Below the pieces are notes generated by a model. The model was not told where the DNA came from, searched no databases, and was given only the letters and a program-made list of their open reading frames with translations. A stretch of DNA of 64,000 nt from Homarus americanus (taxonomy: Eukaryota; Arthropoda; Malacostraca; Decapoda; Nephropidae): NCBI RefSeq assembly GCF_018991925.1, contig NW_024753828.1, positions 6,135,942 through 6,199,941 of the forward strand, given 5' to 3'. Shown here in pieces: positions 24,001-43,074 of this stretch; the stretch's first letter is position 1, and each line of letters starts with the position of its first letter. A program made the position numbers and the translations under genes.

Positions 24001-26232
24001 ATCAAATCAGAGAGAGAGCAGTTGGTGAATAGCCAATTTGTTGCTTTTGTACTGTTGGCAGATAAAACCTATTAACACTCAAACAGACTAAAGGAAAACA
24101 GATCTAGATTTTAGAAGAGGTTTATGAATTAATACAATTACTGTATAACCATGGATCTGGGGGGAGTGAAATGGAAATGAAATACAGTACAAAAGTTTTA
24201 AAATTTAAGCTGTTGAAATGAATCATGTGAGTGACAGATGTGGTAAGAGCTAAGAGTTGAAAAAATAAATAAAATATAGAAAGTGGAATCAATAAGAGTG
24301 GAGAAATAATTGGTTTGCAGAGAGTAAAGGAACCACAAGGATCCTGTTTAATTCGGCAACTATCAACATCTTCGAAGAGAAATGATGACTACCGGTACAG
24401 AAAGAAAAACATTTCCAGTGTGTGAGATGAATATTTACATACAGAGCAAGGCTATAAAAGCAATTTCAAAGGTAAGAGTAAAATAAATAAAAGACAAAGG
24501 AAAAACAATAGATATGACATATGCCCCGTGAGATGTGTAAACTGACAGTAAAGACAATGTAAACAGAGGTGTAAGAAGCTAAGGTGTTTGGTTCATAGAT
24601 TACGATGCAGTGTAAAGAGATGTGCATAATGGTATTTAGCTCATAGACAACTAACCCCTGTAGTATCATTTAACTTACAGGAGAAAAATGTGGACTTTAA
24701 CAAAAAATATATTAATTCCTACACCAACATAAACAACACAGCTATGATATTCATGAAACAAATTTAATCTTATATCAAAGCAAGTACAGGTGTGTCAACA
24801 TTTTCTAAAAAGGCCATGTTTTACCAAAGGTATATCAAGTAATATATCTAATTATCTACATTCATTAGTTTATTGACTCATTGATCACATTAAAGTTACT
24901 CAGGTGTCATCCAATTTGAACATTATTTCAGTTTAAAAGCAAGGAACTGAATATTGAAGGATGAAGAGAACAATTGGTATTTACAAGGCAAAATGCAATA
25001 GTTAAGTGATGTATTGGGTGATTATTTGATGGGTTGGATGAATAAGTTTTTTTTCAAATTTCTAAAATAAATGTGTATGATGATCAACTTAAAACCTCCT
25101 CCTTGTGACCATACATAATGTTCCTTTTAGAGAAGTCTCAATTATAGCACTGTGTAAGTTAAATAATGAAGATAGTAATATACATATGCATTCTGTTCTT
25201 TGTACTAGAACATTATAAATTAAGAACAAATATGTATACATTAAATATCACATATATAAGACTAGCATCAGTATTGTGACATGATTATTAGTAAGCAATA
25301 CTTATTTTCAACATGTTTCACTCAAAGAAAATAAATACAGTATAACAAAATCTTCTAACATGCAGTAAACCCTCCAATTAATCCAAACATTAACAAATTC
25401 TGTGATTATTGGGAATTTTTGGGCTAACACTTCATTACAACGCACTGTGGTGGACTGATAAACATTACTACCTCTGATATCCCACCAACTGTGCTCCTTA
25501 CCACTGTGTCATGTTAAACTCACTGTTAGAAATTTATTGTTCTGATGTTAATTTATTGAGTAGAATATGTTACTTTAGCTTAAGTCATGTTTATAAATAT
25601 CATATTCATAATTAATAAGCCGAGTATTTATGTCTTTGGTAGAGTTATAAACAATTCGTATAAGGTAATTCAATAGCTCTAGCTACTGTAATACACAAAC
25701 AAAAGGTTACTTATAATTAAGTGGTAAACAAAGTTTTTGTGACCAAATAACATCCTTCCCCCTGCAAGCTTTGGTAAATGGAGAGTTTACCGAAGATCTA
25801 CAGTTACTAACCCAGCAATGTAACTTCTTTCTTTGAATGATCTTTTTCTTTCAGGAATGCAAAAAAGTATTGCTAATAATGAATATTTACATTTCCAGTG
25901 ACTGAGACAGATCATAGTTCCTTAGATGAGAAGTAGTAAAAAATTCTCAGGTCTCAAGTTAACATTTATAGAAAGACAACAGACCAGGCATATTGCACAT
26001 ACTGTAATGGTAAAAGATAAAACCTTAGCCACTGAACTGTATGTCACTTGGCCACAAGAACCTACAATGAATGTAAACCATTGATAAAATTCCCCTTTCT
26101 GGAAGGTAAATGTATCATCTGGAGGGTACTTCTGACACCCAGTGATGCCCATACCTAATGGGAATATCAGGACTTCCGCTTAGTACAAATTATAGTATAC
26201 CTTACAGTATATACTGTACAATATAAGTACAG
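21054..26232. other. No gene recognised, about 5.2 kb
   Basis: Uniformly AT-rich intergenic sequence with many scattered tacagta/tactgta motifs. No domain, RNA gene or long repeat was recognised on either strand. The longest frames (about 60-95 codons) have no coding character that I can identify. Confidence 0.45.
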
Positions 26233-26950
26233 TACAGGCATCCCCCAGGTTACGGAAGGGTTCCATTCCTGAAAATCTTTCCGTAAAGCAAAATTCTGTA
26301 ACGCAAAACCACTTTTCTCATATGCTTCCAGCATAAAAGTTGAGATGCATTCCTAAGGAAATTTCTTAAGGCCCAAAAATGTGACACAAGCACGTATGTG
26401 TATGAAATTAGACAGTTTTAGCCACATATGATGAGTCATTCATGATGTAACATGATAAAAAATGAACAGAACACTCTAATTTTACTTACCAGAAACAATA
26501 TTGAGTGCTGCAGGTGGTGGTGAAGTTGTGGGATCAGAATTACTGGGAGTTACCTCCTTACAACATCAAGTTTAATGTCCAATGTAATTCCTTTATGGAA
26601 TCTTTTATCACCACTGCTTTCACTTGAACTTGATAGGCTTTTTCCACTCATCTTGAATAAGGGTACAAAGTAACAGCCACATAACTGAAAACAACCTGGG
26701 GAAAGAATTTAAACTGAGCAGCTCCATTGTTATGGTGATTGATGATAACTGGGGAGTTGAGCGGCCTTGTGGCCACCACAAATGCATTCACACACTACTT
26801 TTAAATTTTTTTGGTTAAATTTTTTATTAAAAATAGCATTTTTTTCTTTAAAATTCCATAGAGGTTATTTTCTTTTCTGTAACCCGAAATTAAGGTCTAA
26901 ATTTGTAAGTTCCGTAAGGGCGAAATTCTGTAACCCGGGGGATGCCTGTA
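26233..26950 (-). mobile_element. pogo/Tigger-like non-autonomous DNA element, 718 bp
   Basis: Left end TACAGGCATCCCCCAGGTTA; the complement of the right end is TACAGGCATCCCCCGGGTTA, so 19 of 20 terminal bases agree. TA at both ends fits TA-target insertion. The interior holds the start of a transposase frame at 26550-26651 (minus). It is an internally deleted derivative by size. Confidence 0.75.
26550..26651 (-). pseudogene. N-terminal remnant of a pogo/Tigger-type transposase
   Basis: A 33-codon frame beginning MSGKSLSSSSESSGDK and continuing KRFHKGITLDIKLDVVRR before a stop. The TLDIKLDVVRR part resembles the start of the N-terminal helix-turn-helix of Tigger/jerky-type transposases (T-x-x-x-K-L-x-V-I-x-R). 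Nothing after the stop is recognisable, so it is a relic inside its non-autonomous element. Confidence 0.5.
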
Positions 26951-29900
26951 TTTTCTTTAGATTAAATAACACAATATTTTCTGCACATATCTTCACTTAC
27001 CATTGTAAAGTAGAAGAAAAAGCATTACATTAATAAGTTCTTACTAAACACCTGACCTGCCGATTTTTTATAATAAACTTTAAATATTTACTGAAAAAAG
27101 TGCCTCTGGCATCAACATTAACCTTAATTATCTAAACTTTAACTTATAGTAAATTATCCAAATAACCATAACATCACTGAACACATTCTTCATGACCTTC
27201 TTGAGCACAGGTATCACACCTATGCACCCATTTTCTAGCCTGACTAATTATGACCAGTCCTGTACAGTATTAGTAATAATGCCCTCCAAGTGACTAAACA
27301 TTATCCTGGGTGACCACAGCTGCCAGTAACAACACAGATAATCACACAAAAACCCTCTGTGGGAAATATTCCATTACAGTAATTATATTCAAATACTGTA
27401 CTGTATTTTGACACAAATATTGTAGATGAAAATATACATAGCTGACTTACCTTTAGGCAGCCTCATGAATTTCATGTCTTAACTTTTACATTGTGTAACA
27501 TCTGTTAAAAGTGGCCACCTTTGCTTAGGTCATACGATTTCACTCACTTTTTTCTTCCTTGATGATCTGCCGGGAGAAAACGCTAATTAAGCATAATATA
27601 AAAATGAAGAAAAAACAAATCTTTCATAAACTACAATGTGCCAAATAACATGCACAATACATCTAAAAAGAATCTCTACATTTAATGGATACAAATGCAT
27701 TATATAATTTATAGAGAAGTGAGTGACTGACAAATTCTAAGGCACTCCCAGAGAAGATAGACTGTACTGTATATTTTAATTATAAAACAAATGCACCTTG
27801 AAATGTTCCTAAAATAAAATATAACCTGAACACTACAAATAACTGGCTCTGCAGTCAAGTGAATAGAAAATTAAAATTTGTCCCTCTATCCAGCACTATT
27901 ATTCTATGACAAACAAACTGTTGAGTAAAACTATGTGAGGCAACATCTGTTATTTCCAGAGGAGTGACAAAACTTATTTTAGTTATGTTATGTACAGTAC
28001 ATATTAGCTTACTAGCCATATGGGCAGTTGATCTGTTTTTTGATATGAACTTTTATTATCCAGTGTTAGTACAGAAGGAAACCTGTGATGTTTGGTCGAG
28101 GGTCACTTGTAGTGTATTTGTATTTCAAGTGTTAACCCCGTGTATGGGGACTTCTCCGTGCACAAAATCATCTGGCTTTTGTCTATTAAAATATAATAAG
28201 TGGTGTCCCCGAAGTGAAGGTGTTAGACAGACCATCTAAAATATGATATTGATCCAGTTACCAAGTAATTAACATATAAAGTATTGGTAGGTTGTATTCA
28301 TATTATTTTATGTTTTAAATTACTTGTATCACCTACAATAACCAGGAACTATGACATTAGTGTTTAATAGAAATTACTGTACTGTGTACCATTAAAACTA
28401 GCCTCCTGACACTTGGTCCACCCTGCATGACAAAGATAATTTGTTTTAAGCTCTTCTACTTACTGTTGTGTATTTAGGTATTTTAGTCATTATATTAAAT
28501 ATGTGGCCATTATCATCACTTTTTATGGCCATTTTCCATACTTAGATGGAATAGCCAAGATTACCTAATGGCATGATGGTCCATTTGTCATCAGGAAAAC
28601 ATGAAGCAAGTTTTACAGCTGGATGCAATTCCTTTTACCAAACCACCTCTACAGCATAGGAACTGGGCATTTTAAGTAGGACTTCCAAACACCCTCTTAA
28701 GCTGGCAAGGATACTCCCTGAAGTAACCAAAGTTTACCCAATCTACTATTAATCATAATTTATTTGCTCATAAGAGACCCTGAGTTAATATAGACTAGAA
28801 AAAACCATCACTGCATATTTCTTTCACCAATAAGTAAAGAAAGAGATAACCTCAATCTCACACTAATTTATTTTTCCTGGTGTAACATCATCTTCATCTG
28901 CAGTAAGGTTTTATTTTTCAATTTTTATTTTTTTTATATTTCTTTTAAAGTGTCTTACTTATTACTGCAAGGTAAGCAAATATGTTAAATTCCTTGAACT
29001 GGATGTAGACAGATGATAGAATACTTGGGGGACACTATCACTGGTAAGTACAGACACTCAAGCCAAGAACTTGACTCTACACCCATGGCAAGAATTATGT
29101 TCTCTTAGTCCTAAAATACAGAGTCAAATACAAGATTCCAAACCAAGAGCACCACTAATGAACCCAGATATGTACACCTTGTGAGCACTGGATGTATAAG
29201 AGCAGCTGATACAGTGCTGTAGTTTTAGACATGCAACCCTTACACCACATTTGTCAAGAATATGATTAACATTAGACATCTGAGTGTTCATTATCCGTTA
29301 CCAATTAAAATGGGGTGTTTGAGCCACCTACACACACCGGCTGTTATTAAAATTAATATAATTGACATACTGTAGTCCCCCAATGCTGCTCTGGAGTGCC
29401 TCTCAATATGTGAAATTCTACAGAAGTTAATAAATATCATAAAAGATATTTACGGTATAACTTTGAGTCCTTGAGACCAATGATTATTTTACTAGACTGA
29501 TGAAAGCCAAGGAAAGGGCAGTGCTCTACCCTCCTTCAACTGTCCCCAAAACTTGTGTATACAGTATCATGCAAAGTCAATCACTATAGCCACAAGCCAT
29601 ATCATAGCAGTAGCACTAAAAATAATGATAAATCAGCTGAAAAAAACAAAAAAAAACATGCAACTTTACAATATGTGGCTAGATTACATAATATTACTGC
29701 ATAAAATGGAAAACAACAATAAAGGTTAAAATAAAGTGCTACATGCATAACAGGGGCTCTTTGTTCCACAATGTTCTAATTGAATCACTTCTCAAGTTAG
29801 AATTACATCATAAAAATGACCAATAAGAGATCATCCTAAGCACCCATTGTTAAGTGACTGATTTACTAATATTCTATCCTCTGCTTGAGTGCTGCCTCTC

Positions 29901-30756
29901 AGTTTATTGACTGTATGAATCACCCTTAACTAATAACTGTGACTTAAAGTGTCTTAGTCCCCAAGGCTGCAACAAGGCCGGACAAGATCATGATTTCTGA
30001 CATGACTCTTCGGAGTGATTGTGGCGAGAGAGAATTATTAAAGTGATATATTAGTGTCATAGCCCTACCACTTTGCTAATTCAAATTACATGTATTATCT
30101 CAACAATTTTGGATATACACAGACACTTGACACATACACACATACTGTTATTTTCTATATCTTTCTCTGGTGGTGAAGTGGTGGGAAGGACTACTCTGTG
30201 TGTGTGTGTGTGTGTGTGTAAAGACAATGTTTATGGTTACAAGTTGTATTTAAAATCAACATACTGTAGTGTTCAAGCAGTGCACAATAAAACCCCTGTA
30301 AAACATTTGAAACCGTGTAAAATGCATTTCTCATAAATTCCTGGTGAATAACCTTAATGTAAAAGAGTATCACTTGATAACTGATAACAACAACAACTAT
30401 GGCAATCATCTCCTTCAAAACTTTGTACTCGTATGCTGAAAAAAAGTGTTTTACAATATGCATTGGACATGGATCAGTGTATAGTACAGTATCTTACAAA
30501 TAAATGAATTCCACTTTAACTACACAGTCTTGATATAATGTTTCCTCTCTCTCTTTCGACCTGTGGGCAAGCTAATTTAACTTTGTGTTCCTTGAGATAT
30601 ATCATGCAGCTCTGACCTTAACAAACACCAACCATAATTACAGGACACAGATGAGACCTGGGGTTTGTCTTCTGATTAGGACTACTTTAGATTTTCTTAA
30701 AAATATATAAACCAAAGAAAAAAATATTACAACAGATTCATGTTTTTCAAATACTA
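26951..30756. other. No gene recognised, about 3.8 kb
   Basis: AT-rich intergenic sequence. Holds a short (GT)n at 30199-30218. A 91-codon frame at 27964-28239 (plus) starts with a hydrophobic stretch but matches nothing I know and has no supporting splice or promoter context. Confidence 0.4.
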
Positions 30757-31465
30757 TACAGTTGGTCCTCATATTACGCGGTTAATGTAACCCGGAGGGT
30801 ACCGCGGAAAGTGAGAAACGCGTAAAGTGAATAACATAACATATGGGATTAATTGAAATGGAGTCCGGGCCGATCCCCAAACTCCACTTTTTGACGACAC
30901 ACAACTACAGTATGTTGTAGTAAAAATATTATCTTAACTTTATGATGGCATGCACACACAATTAATAATTAAGAGAAACATCAATAATATTAGGTTTTTT
31001 AACACTTACATTAGTAGAAAAGATGGCTGGGCACACGGGGATGGGCGGTTGGTTCCGAGGCAGAGGGCAGATTATTGGCCCTCACCTGTATCACTTGTAT
31101 CAATTATATCACTATCCACCACAGAGGCTTGCAGGGCCTCTTTGTCAAACCCCCCAAAGTTCATATAAGTCCATATCCTCACTATAATTATCACTATCAC
31201 TGACTTGGGCCGGCTGTAGTGGGTGGCGGGTGAAGAACTGGTCATGTTTTGATGACTGGGCAACCTTGTGCGCACCATTTTCGCGCCTCTTACACAACAT
31301 GGCGGATGGCGGGAGGTTTGGATCCAAAAATGGCGCGGCTTGCCAGCCGCTCTCCGCGTAATGGGGTTCACGACCGCGGAATGTGAAAATGTAAGGTTCT
31401 GGCAAGGCACCGCGTTAACGGTGAAACGCGGAATGCGGGACCGCGTAATATGAGGACCAACTGTA
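30757..31465. mobile_element. Tigger-like non-autonomous element with long TIRs, 709 bp
   Basis: Left end TACAGTTGGTCCTCATATTA; the complement of the right end begins with the same 20 bases, and identity continues for about 6 more (CGCGGT). The terminal regions also repeat CGCGGAA/CGCGTAA words. The GC-rich interior translates on the minus strand to an acidic, Ser/Asp-rich tail (31072-31410) of the kind found at the C-terminus of Tigger transposases, but without a catalytic domain. Confidence 0.75.
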
Positions 31466-31804
31466 CTGAATATTATTGGTCATAAAAATGTGATAAAATT
31501 TACAAGTCTACCCCTTTTAATATTCAAGCACTAGCAGATATCAAGACTCTACTCTTGTCTATATTCATGTGTCAGTTCAGTGCATTTAAGTTATCTATAC
31601 TTTAATAACAAAAGTAGAAATATCCAAAAGCCTCAATAAATTTAACTGAAATTGTTTCTTACAGTGTGGTATCAGGGGATAAAAGGTATTACATTATTGT
31701 TTTGGGTTTTGTGTCCAGGTACAAAAGAATTAGTGCTTTGGGGAGATATATGACCTTCCCCAAAAATACCTGCTTTGGGGAAATAATCTCCCCCCAAATA
31801 CCTG

Positions 31805-32200
31805 TACAGTAATATCTCCATTAGCCCAAATCCCCCAAACCTCTACCGATAGCTGGAATTTAAATTTTCCAAGGGGCACATTTTCCGGAAATTTACGAGA
31901 GAATTTTCCCGATACCCGGAAAAATTCAAGTATGGGGGAGTTTTTTTCCGGGTTGGAGAGATGAAAATTAGGTGCATTCTCCGGAAATTACGAGAAAAAT
32001 TTATGGGAGATATTTTCCCGAGTTAGAGAGATGACGTAATGGGCAATTTTAGGAACTTCCGAGAAAATTTTTCTGGTACCCGGAAAATTCTGGGACGAGG
32101 GATTTTTTTCCAGCTTCGAGAGTCGTTTCGTTACCCGGAAATCTCTCATCCCCAGAAGTGCTCTGCACCAATTGTTCCGGCTAACGGGGATATCACTGTA
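31805..32200. mobile_element. MITE of the 'ATCTCCGTTAnCC' family, copy 3
   Basis: Left end TACAGTAATATCTCCATTAG; the complement of the right end is TACAGTGATATCCCCGTTAG (17 of 20 agree). It is the cleanest pair of termini in this family. The interior is made of repeated TTCCCGATACCCGG-like phrases. Noncoding. Confidence 0.75.
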
Positions 32201-33970
32201 CACCTGTTTTGGGGATATAAACTCCCCACAACATTTGAATTTTTGCATATGTTTAAGTTCAGTTGTTCAAAGTTGAAATTAAATTAATATTTAGCCGAAC
32301 ACACACAATATTAGCTAACATCGTTACACAAATACAGTAAACATAATGACCTAAACACAGTACTGTACCATGCCAACTCCTTAACCACTATTTAACCTTC
32401 AAATGTCCTGAAACCAGTGTACAGTACGTACCACTAAACTCAGGAATTTACTTGTAATGCACTAAAGGGGAAGGAAATTAGTTGTTAAAAATAACATATA
32501 CAGATTAACAAAAAAGACATAAATCATAAGTGTTAATAGTGTAAAGTATATTTAGCAAGACACTACAATTAAAGGTAGTTAGTTGTTAGAAATATCAAAC
32601 ATGTGATTAACATAAAAAAATAAATATCTGGAATTATCTTTAGTTAAAACAAACGGTTTGACTACAACTACTGTAGTACTAAAACAGGGGAATGGTTTGT
32701 GACCAAAGAACATGAATCACTGAACACATGTTTGTGACCAATACAAACAGACACATTTTGTACCTCTTGAGAAGAATAAACTAACAACTTCTTTCCTTAT
32801 TGGAAGAAATAATATTGTTAGATATTCTTGAATAGACAAATTGTTAACAATATATAAATTATTAAATGATTAATTCCTTGAACACAAACAGAACCCACTA
32901 TGAAATTCAACCTTTAATAAGTTGGGAAATAAAGCTTTGTTAACTCTATGGCTGCTGGAGAGGAGAAAACAGGACCTCAGACACAGTAATTGTTAAAGAT
33001 AGTAGTTACAGTTCGGGCATTATCATATACGTAGTACAGAAAATTTCCATTTGTATGATGTTTATGGCGCTAGAATGTAACTCATACATAGGAAACCAAT
33101 GACAGAGGTTTTCCCTAAGACTTTTTAACCTCTTTCAAGCATTTTCCTGGTCCATGAAGGACGACTGGAAATGAGCACACACACACGCATTTTCTTCCAT
33201 TGTTAGTTTAATTAATTTACAACATTGTCAAAAGATATACAGGGGGCCCCCCAGATTCGTGGGAATTAGGTTCTCAAAATGGCCACGAATCACCAAATCC
33301 GCGAATAACATTTGTGGACGGGGTGGGGGGGGGTTGTTTGTTACATATTTATATGTGTAACAAAGGAATGTATAATCCCTTTATGTGTTTGCCCTAGTAC
33401 GTCCTTCCCCAAAATCACTTCATGCACAACATTGCTTCCTGAATGTCCTAACCCTTCATTTCCAACACAAACATCCATCATCTCATCCCTCTACCTCTTT
33501 CTTGGTCTTCCTCTCTCTTTCCTACCATTCACCTTTGATTTATACACACGCTTTACCAACCTTTTACTTCCACTGTCACACTATGTCCATTAACAAGACC
33601 ATCGTGAGATACCAGTCATGGTACAAGCAGACAATTATGATACAAGATTCTAGTCATGATGCAAGGTATCAGTCATGATACAGTACAGTACAGTACCAGA
33701 TATGAGTCAAGGTAGCAGACAGCAACAATAGTATAAGAGCATTAGTTATACTGTTAAAGCCTTGAAATAAATAAGAAATTTTTTTATTTTCAGGGACCCC
33801 AGAAAATCATATGCAAGTCCCCCGTGCAAAGTTCACCAGATTCCACCCCAAGGCATTTTCAGAATTCAAGATGGCTACTATGTATTAAATTTTAATGGGA
33901 AAACACCCAAACCATCATAACTGCTGAACTACAGTCCTTAGAACAATGACTTTGGTGATCAGTTACATGT
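32201..33970. other. No gene recognised; one possible MITE end
   Basis: AT-rich intergenic sequence. 'acagggggccccccagattc' at about 33238-33257 looks like the end of another TACAG-type element, but no partner terminus was found. A tacagtacagtacagtacc run lies near 33678-33697. Confidence 0.35.
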
Positions 33971-34386
33971 TTTTTATTTTATTTTTTACGGGAATTTGCC
34001 CACCCGGGCACAGGTCAACGACCCACAACAGGGCCTGGGGGGCGAAACAATAAGAACAAAGAAATTGAATATAGAGAAGAAAAAGGTTACCCGGTATACA
34101 GTACAGTGTTAATCTACACCATGAAGATGCCAGAAAACCAGCTTTTTAAAGTGAGACAGATTGTATAAGTATGGAAACACAGAAGAAGGCAGATCATTCC
34201 ACAGTTTGGCTGTGTGAGGAAAGAAGGAGGCACTATAACGGGTTATTCTCTTGTGACCGATATCCACAGAGAAACGGTGGGCACCGCGGGCAAGACGAGT
34301 GTTATGAGCCCACGGCCTTGCCGGCGGTACACAGGATGCCAAATCCACCGAACATTGCCCGTTAAAGTACCTGTAAAAGAGTGTGT
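33971..34386 (-). pseudogene. Second LINE family, 3' fragment
   Basis: On the minus strand the frame from about 34386 reads LFYRYFNGQCSVDLASCVPP, and later YSASFFPHTAKLWNDLPSSV, ending FKKLVFWHLHGVD. The plus-strand LINE at 48730-48840 encodes almost the same block (FFPHAAKLWNDLPSSVF). The tail 'gggcacaggtcaacgaccca' matches the complement of that element's 3' end. Only the C-terminal region survives. Confidence 0.75.
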
Positions 34387-34616
34387 GCTCATTACAATGG
34401 AACCATAAACATTTTGTTGTGAGCTGCATTTATTACCAGAAATCCAAAATGGCTGCCAAAAAGGCCACTAATTGGTTCTGAAAACATTTACAGTGAAAAA
34501 AAAAATTGCATGAAATTGTCTGAGCATGGAAAAAAGTGGCAGTGTAGATGTAGTTGTTTGTGTGAATTTAATTATATAAGTGGTGGCTCTCAGAGGTACA
34601 CTGCTGAAATAATCTG

Positions 34617-35401
34617 CACAGGGGGTCCTCATTATTTTTTACAAATGCTTCACATTATTCATATGCCATACTTGGTTATACAGATACTACAACCTCAATT
34701 TAGTGGACTAATAGGAAAGAAGGAATGTCCAATTATGCCGAGTCCATAAAATCCGGACATTTACTCCACTCTTTACGTATGATACATTAATGTAGACAAT
34801 GTCATATAATCACCACACAGTACAGTATTTGATAAAAACTTATATAATGAACATCATCAAAGAGTACAGGAGTCCCTGGATATTTGTGAGTTTTGTATTT
34901 GCATCTTTGTGGGAGGCTATAAAATATTTAATATTAATGGTGCACGGTAATTTGAAAATTCTGCTGGCAGATGATGTGCCCGTTCATGCTGCTATCTACT
35001 GAGGGCACGGGAACTATGTTTTCATCAGAATATTGACTGTCTTTGTTTGACATTTGTTTATTAAACCTTTAAAAACTTGTTCATGAAAAATACTGTAACG
35101 TAAATACTGGTAGGACTGTACCAGTACTTCTACTTCTTACTGTACCGGTACTCTACAGTACATATTCAATATGACTAGAATGTGTTTTATTTATTGCTGT
35201 ACAATATTTATATGATTAGTAAGTATTTCTGTGCTTTCAATTTCAAATTAACCACCAAATGTAAAGTTGACCATAATTGGAATTGAACCAATCCCTTATT
35301 ACATTGATTTATACAGGACAAAACGTTTCTTTAATAGTATAATCGTTACATGTATGGACTTTTAGCAATGGGTCCAACATGAATAATGAGGACCCACTGT
35401 A
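34617..35401. mobile_element. DNA element with GGGTCCTCATTATT ends, about 785 bp
   Basis: Left terminus 'acagggggtcctcattattt' and right terminus whose complement is TACAGTGGGTCCTCATTATT. Thirteen terminal bases (GGTCCTCATTATT) are shared. No transposase recognised. It sits about 400 bp past the stop codon of the SLC35A gene and contains two overlapping minus-strand AATAAA signals (35186-35195). Confidence 0.6.
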
Positions 35402-35804
35402 CAGTAATACTGACAGCACCAAACAGGTATAAAGATAAATATGTAAAAATTGAAGAGATGTTGTTCTTGGAAATATTAATTTTGCAATTCATACGACATG
35501 GAGGATTTTCCATACTAAGTAAATGCCTTCACAAAAAAAGAAGAAAAACCACAAGATAATATCAGAAACATTTTATAATAAGAACTTTAAGTTACTGTTA
35601 TAGGAAGGTTAATGTTCACCCTAAGTGGATGAATTTAAACTAATGTATTACTTCCATGACATTCACTAGAATAATGTCTTTTACTAATATAAAGCCAAGA
35701 GAAAAATAGAGATCTTGCCTGAATAACCGCCAGGTTCAGCCACCATAAAGCTGTGCCGATTTACAATCAAGTACTGCAAGCAAGCTACCCAAACCAAACA
35801 TGTC

Positions 35805-41208
<5,404 letters not shown>

Positions 41209-42740
41209 CACACCTCACCTGTATAAAGTTACTCATTGTACATAAGAAGAATAAGAAGAATTAATGCAAAAGATTCATTTCTCACTGCCCAAGACATCAA
41301 AGACATCTTTGTTTATGTCTTTTCAACCAATAGTTCCATAACCATAGGCTCAGGTACACTCTGGTATCCTAATTACAGTACTGTACAGTGTATTTGAAAG
41401 TTACTCTTTTGAGAGGTGAGTACAACAGTCAATACCATGGAAATAAATTTTTGAGAAATACTGTATTTCTTTTGTAATTTATATTATAATAAATAGACAT
41501 ACAGTACTATACTGTAAATCTATTGAATCACAATTGCCGAGTAATTTTGACATGTCCTGGTACTGTATACAGGAAACCATTGGTATAACGGACACTGCAT
41601 ATAATGGAACCTGGTAATAACGGACCCCATGCATGAATACTAACTGGAAATACTGTAACATTGTACCAGGTACGTAATAAAAACAAACAGTAAATTACTT
41701 TTAATGTTTACAAAGATCGGATTCAACATTTATTAGTTAAGAGTGGACGAAAACACTTGGCGCTACGGGAGAGTTTTTGACGATAATTTTTATTTTTATT
41801 TTTTTTTTTTTTGCCTACAAAGCACATAGACATGAAATTACTGCCATATGATCAGTTTTGCATTGTATTTTACCCCATAATTTCCCTCACCTTTCATGCC
41901 CTGCCCACTACAGGTGATTTACAGTATGATCATAGATAGATAAACGGAAATCTTGGTAAATTTTTACAAGCTGCCCATAATGGTTTTGGACATGACACTT
42001 ATGCTTTTTCAATGGTTTTTGATGTGTTTTCAACGATTCTGATCTTCATTTCTATCGCAAATGACTTGTTTTAGAGTTTGACAATCTTGGGGGACCTGTG
42101 GGAAATTGGGGTTTTTGGGTGAGGGGAGAGCAAACACGCATGATATGCTATATAAATGACCAAAGTTGGCTCATTTTTTCCGTTTTTAACAAGTAGTGAA
42201 AAGCCCAAATTTGAAAATCCAAGCCAAGTTTTTGCAAAAGATTATTATCAAATTCGAATGACTCACACCAAAACCCATCGGAAAAACCTATGTTTCATCT
42301 CAAAATAATTTTCTGTGCTTACCTAACCTGACCTGACCTGACCTAACAGTCATTGTTCAGAGTATATACATTACCTAGCCATGGGGGTTAGTGGGAGGCT
42401 CCACCCCCAGGGCCCCCAACAGAGCTTATAATTGAAGCAAACAGCCTAACCAACTATCCTAACCAAACCAAACTAACCTACCCTAACCTAACCAAATTTT
42501 ACCTAATTGAGTGTGAGCAGGTCGGGACTCCCAAACAAATTAAGGGGATTTTCTCGAAAATGAATCATTCGCGACAAAAACGCTACTAAGAAAAGTTGTT
42601 AGAAATGATGAGATATACCTAGAACTGGGCCCAAAAATATTGTGGGAAATTATGGGCAAGTTGTAAAAAAAAAACCGTACTCCCCTATTACCTGCTTTAC
42701 AGTATCTATCTATTGACAACACAGCCTTAGTCCTTGGCAC
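41209..42740. other. Upstream flank of the SLC35A gene; no gene recognised
   Basis: AT-rich to 42000. From 42060 to 42500 there is sequence related to 10980-11230 ('gggaaattggggtttttggg', CCTAAC/CCTGAC pentamers). A fragment at 41570-41650 ('ggtataacggacactgcata') resembles the end of a TA-flanked DNA element. A non-coding first exon of the transporter is expected here but could not be placed. Confidence 0.35.
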
Positions 42741-43074
42741 CTATAGGGCTGCTACACCTGCCCTACACACCTACAGGGCTGCTACACCTGCACTACACAC
42801 CTACAGGGCTGCTACACCTGCCCTACACACCTACAGGGCTGCTACACCTGCACTACACACCTACAGGGCTGCTACACCTGCACTACACACCTACAGGGCT
42901 GCTACACCTACCCTACACACCTACAGGGCTACTACACCTGCACTACACACCTACAGGGCTGCTACACCTGCCCTACACACCTACAGGGCTGCTACACCTA
43001 CCCTACACACCTACAGGGCTACTACACCTGCACTACACACCTACAGGGCTGCTACACCTGCCCTACACACCTAC
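42741..43074. repeat. 30-bp tandem repeat, 11 copies
   Basis: Unit 'ctacagggctgctacacctg' plus 'ccctacacac' repeats with very few changes (mostly ccc/cac and a ctg/cta switch). Because 30 is a multiple of 3, the plus strand stays open as a 10-residue repeat (TGLLHLPYTP), producing a 123-codon frame. There is no sign that it is translated. Confidence 0.95.

Noticed and set aside
27455..27480. Minus-strand ATGAAATTCATGAGGCTGCC with a good GTAAGT donor, as a first exon (MKFMRLPK)
   Set aside because: No downstream exon could be placed and no homology recognised; one splice-like site is not enough.
27964..28239. 91-codon plus frame with a hydrophobic N-terminus, as a secreted peptide
   Set aside because: No homology, no promoter or splice support, and sits in AT-rich intergenic sequence where such frames arise by chance.
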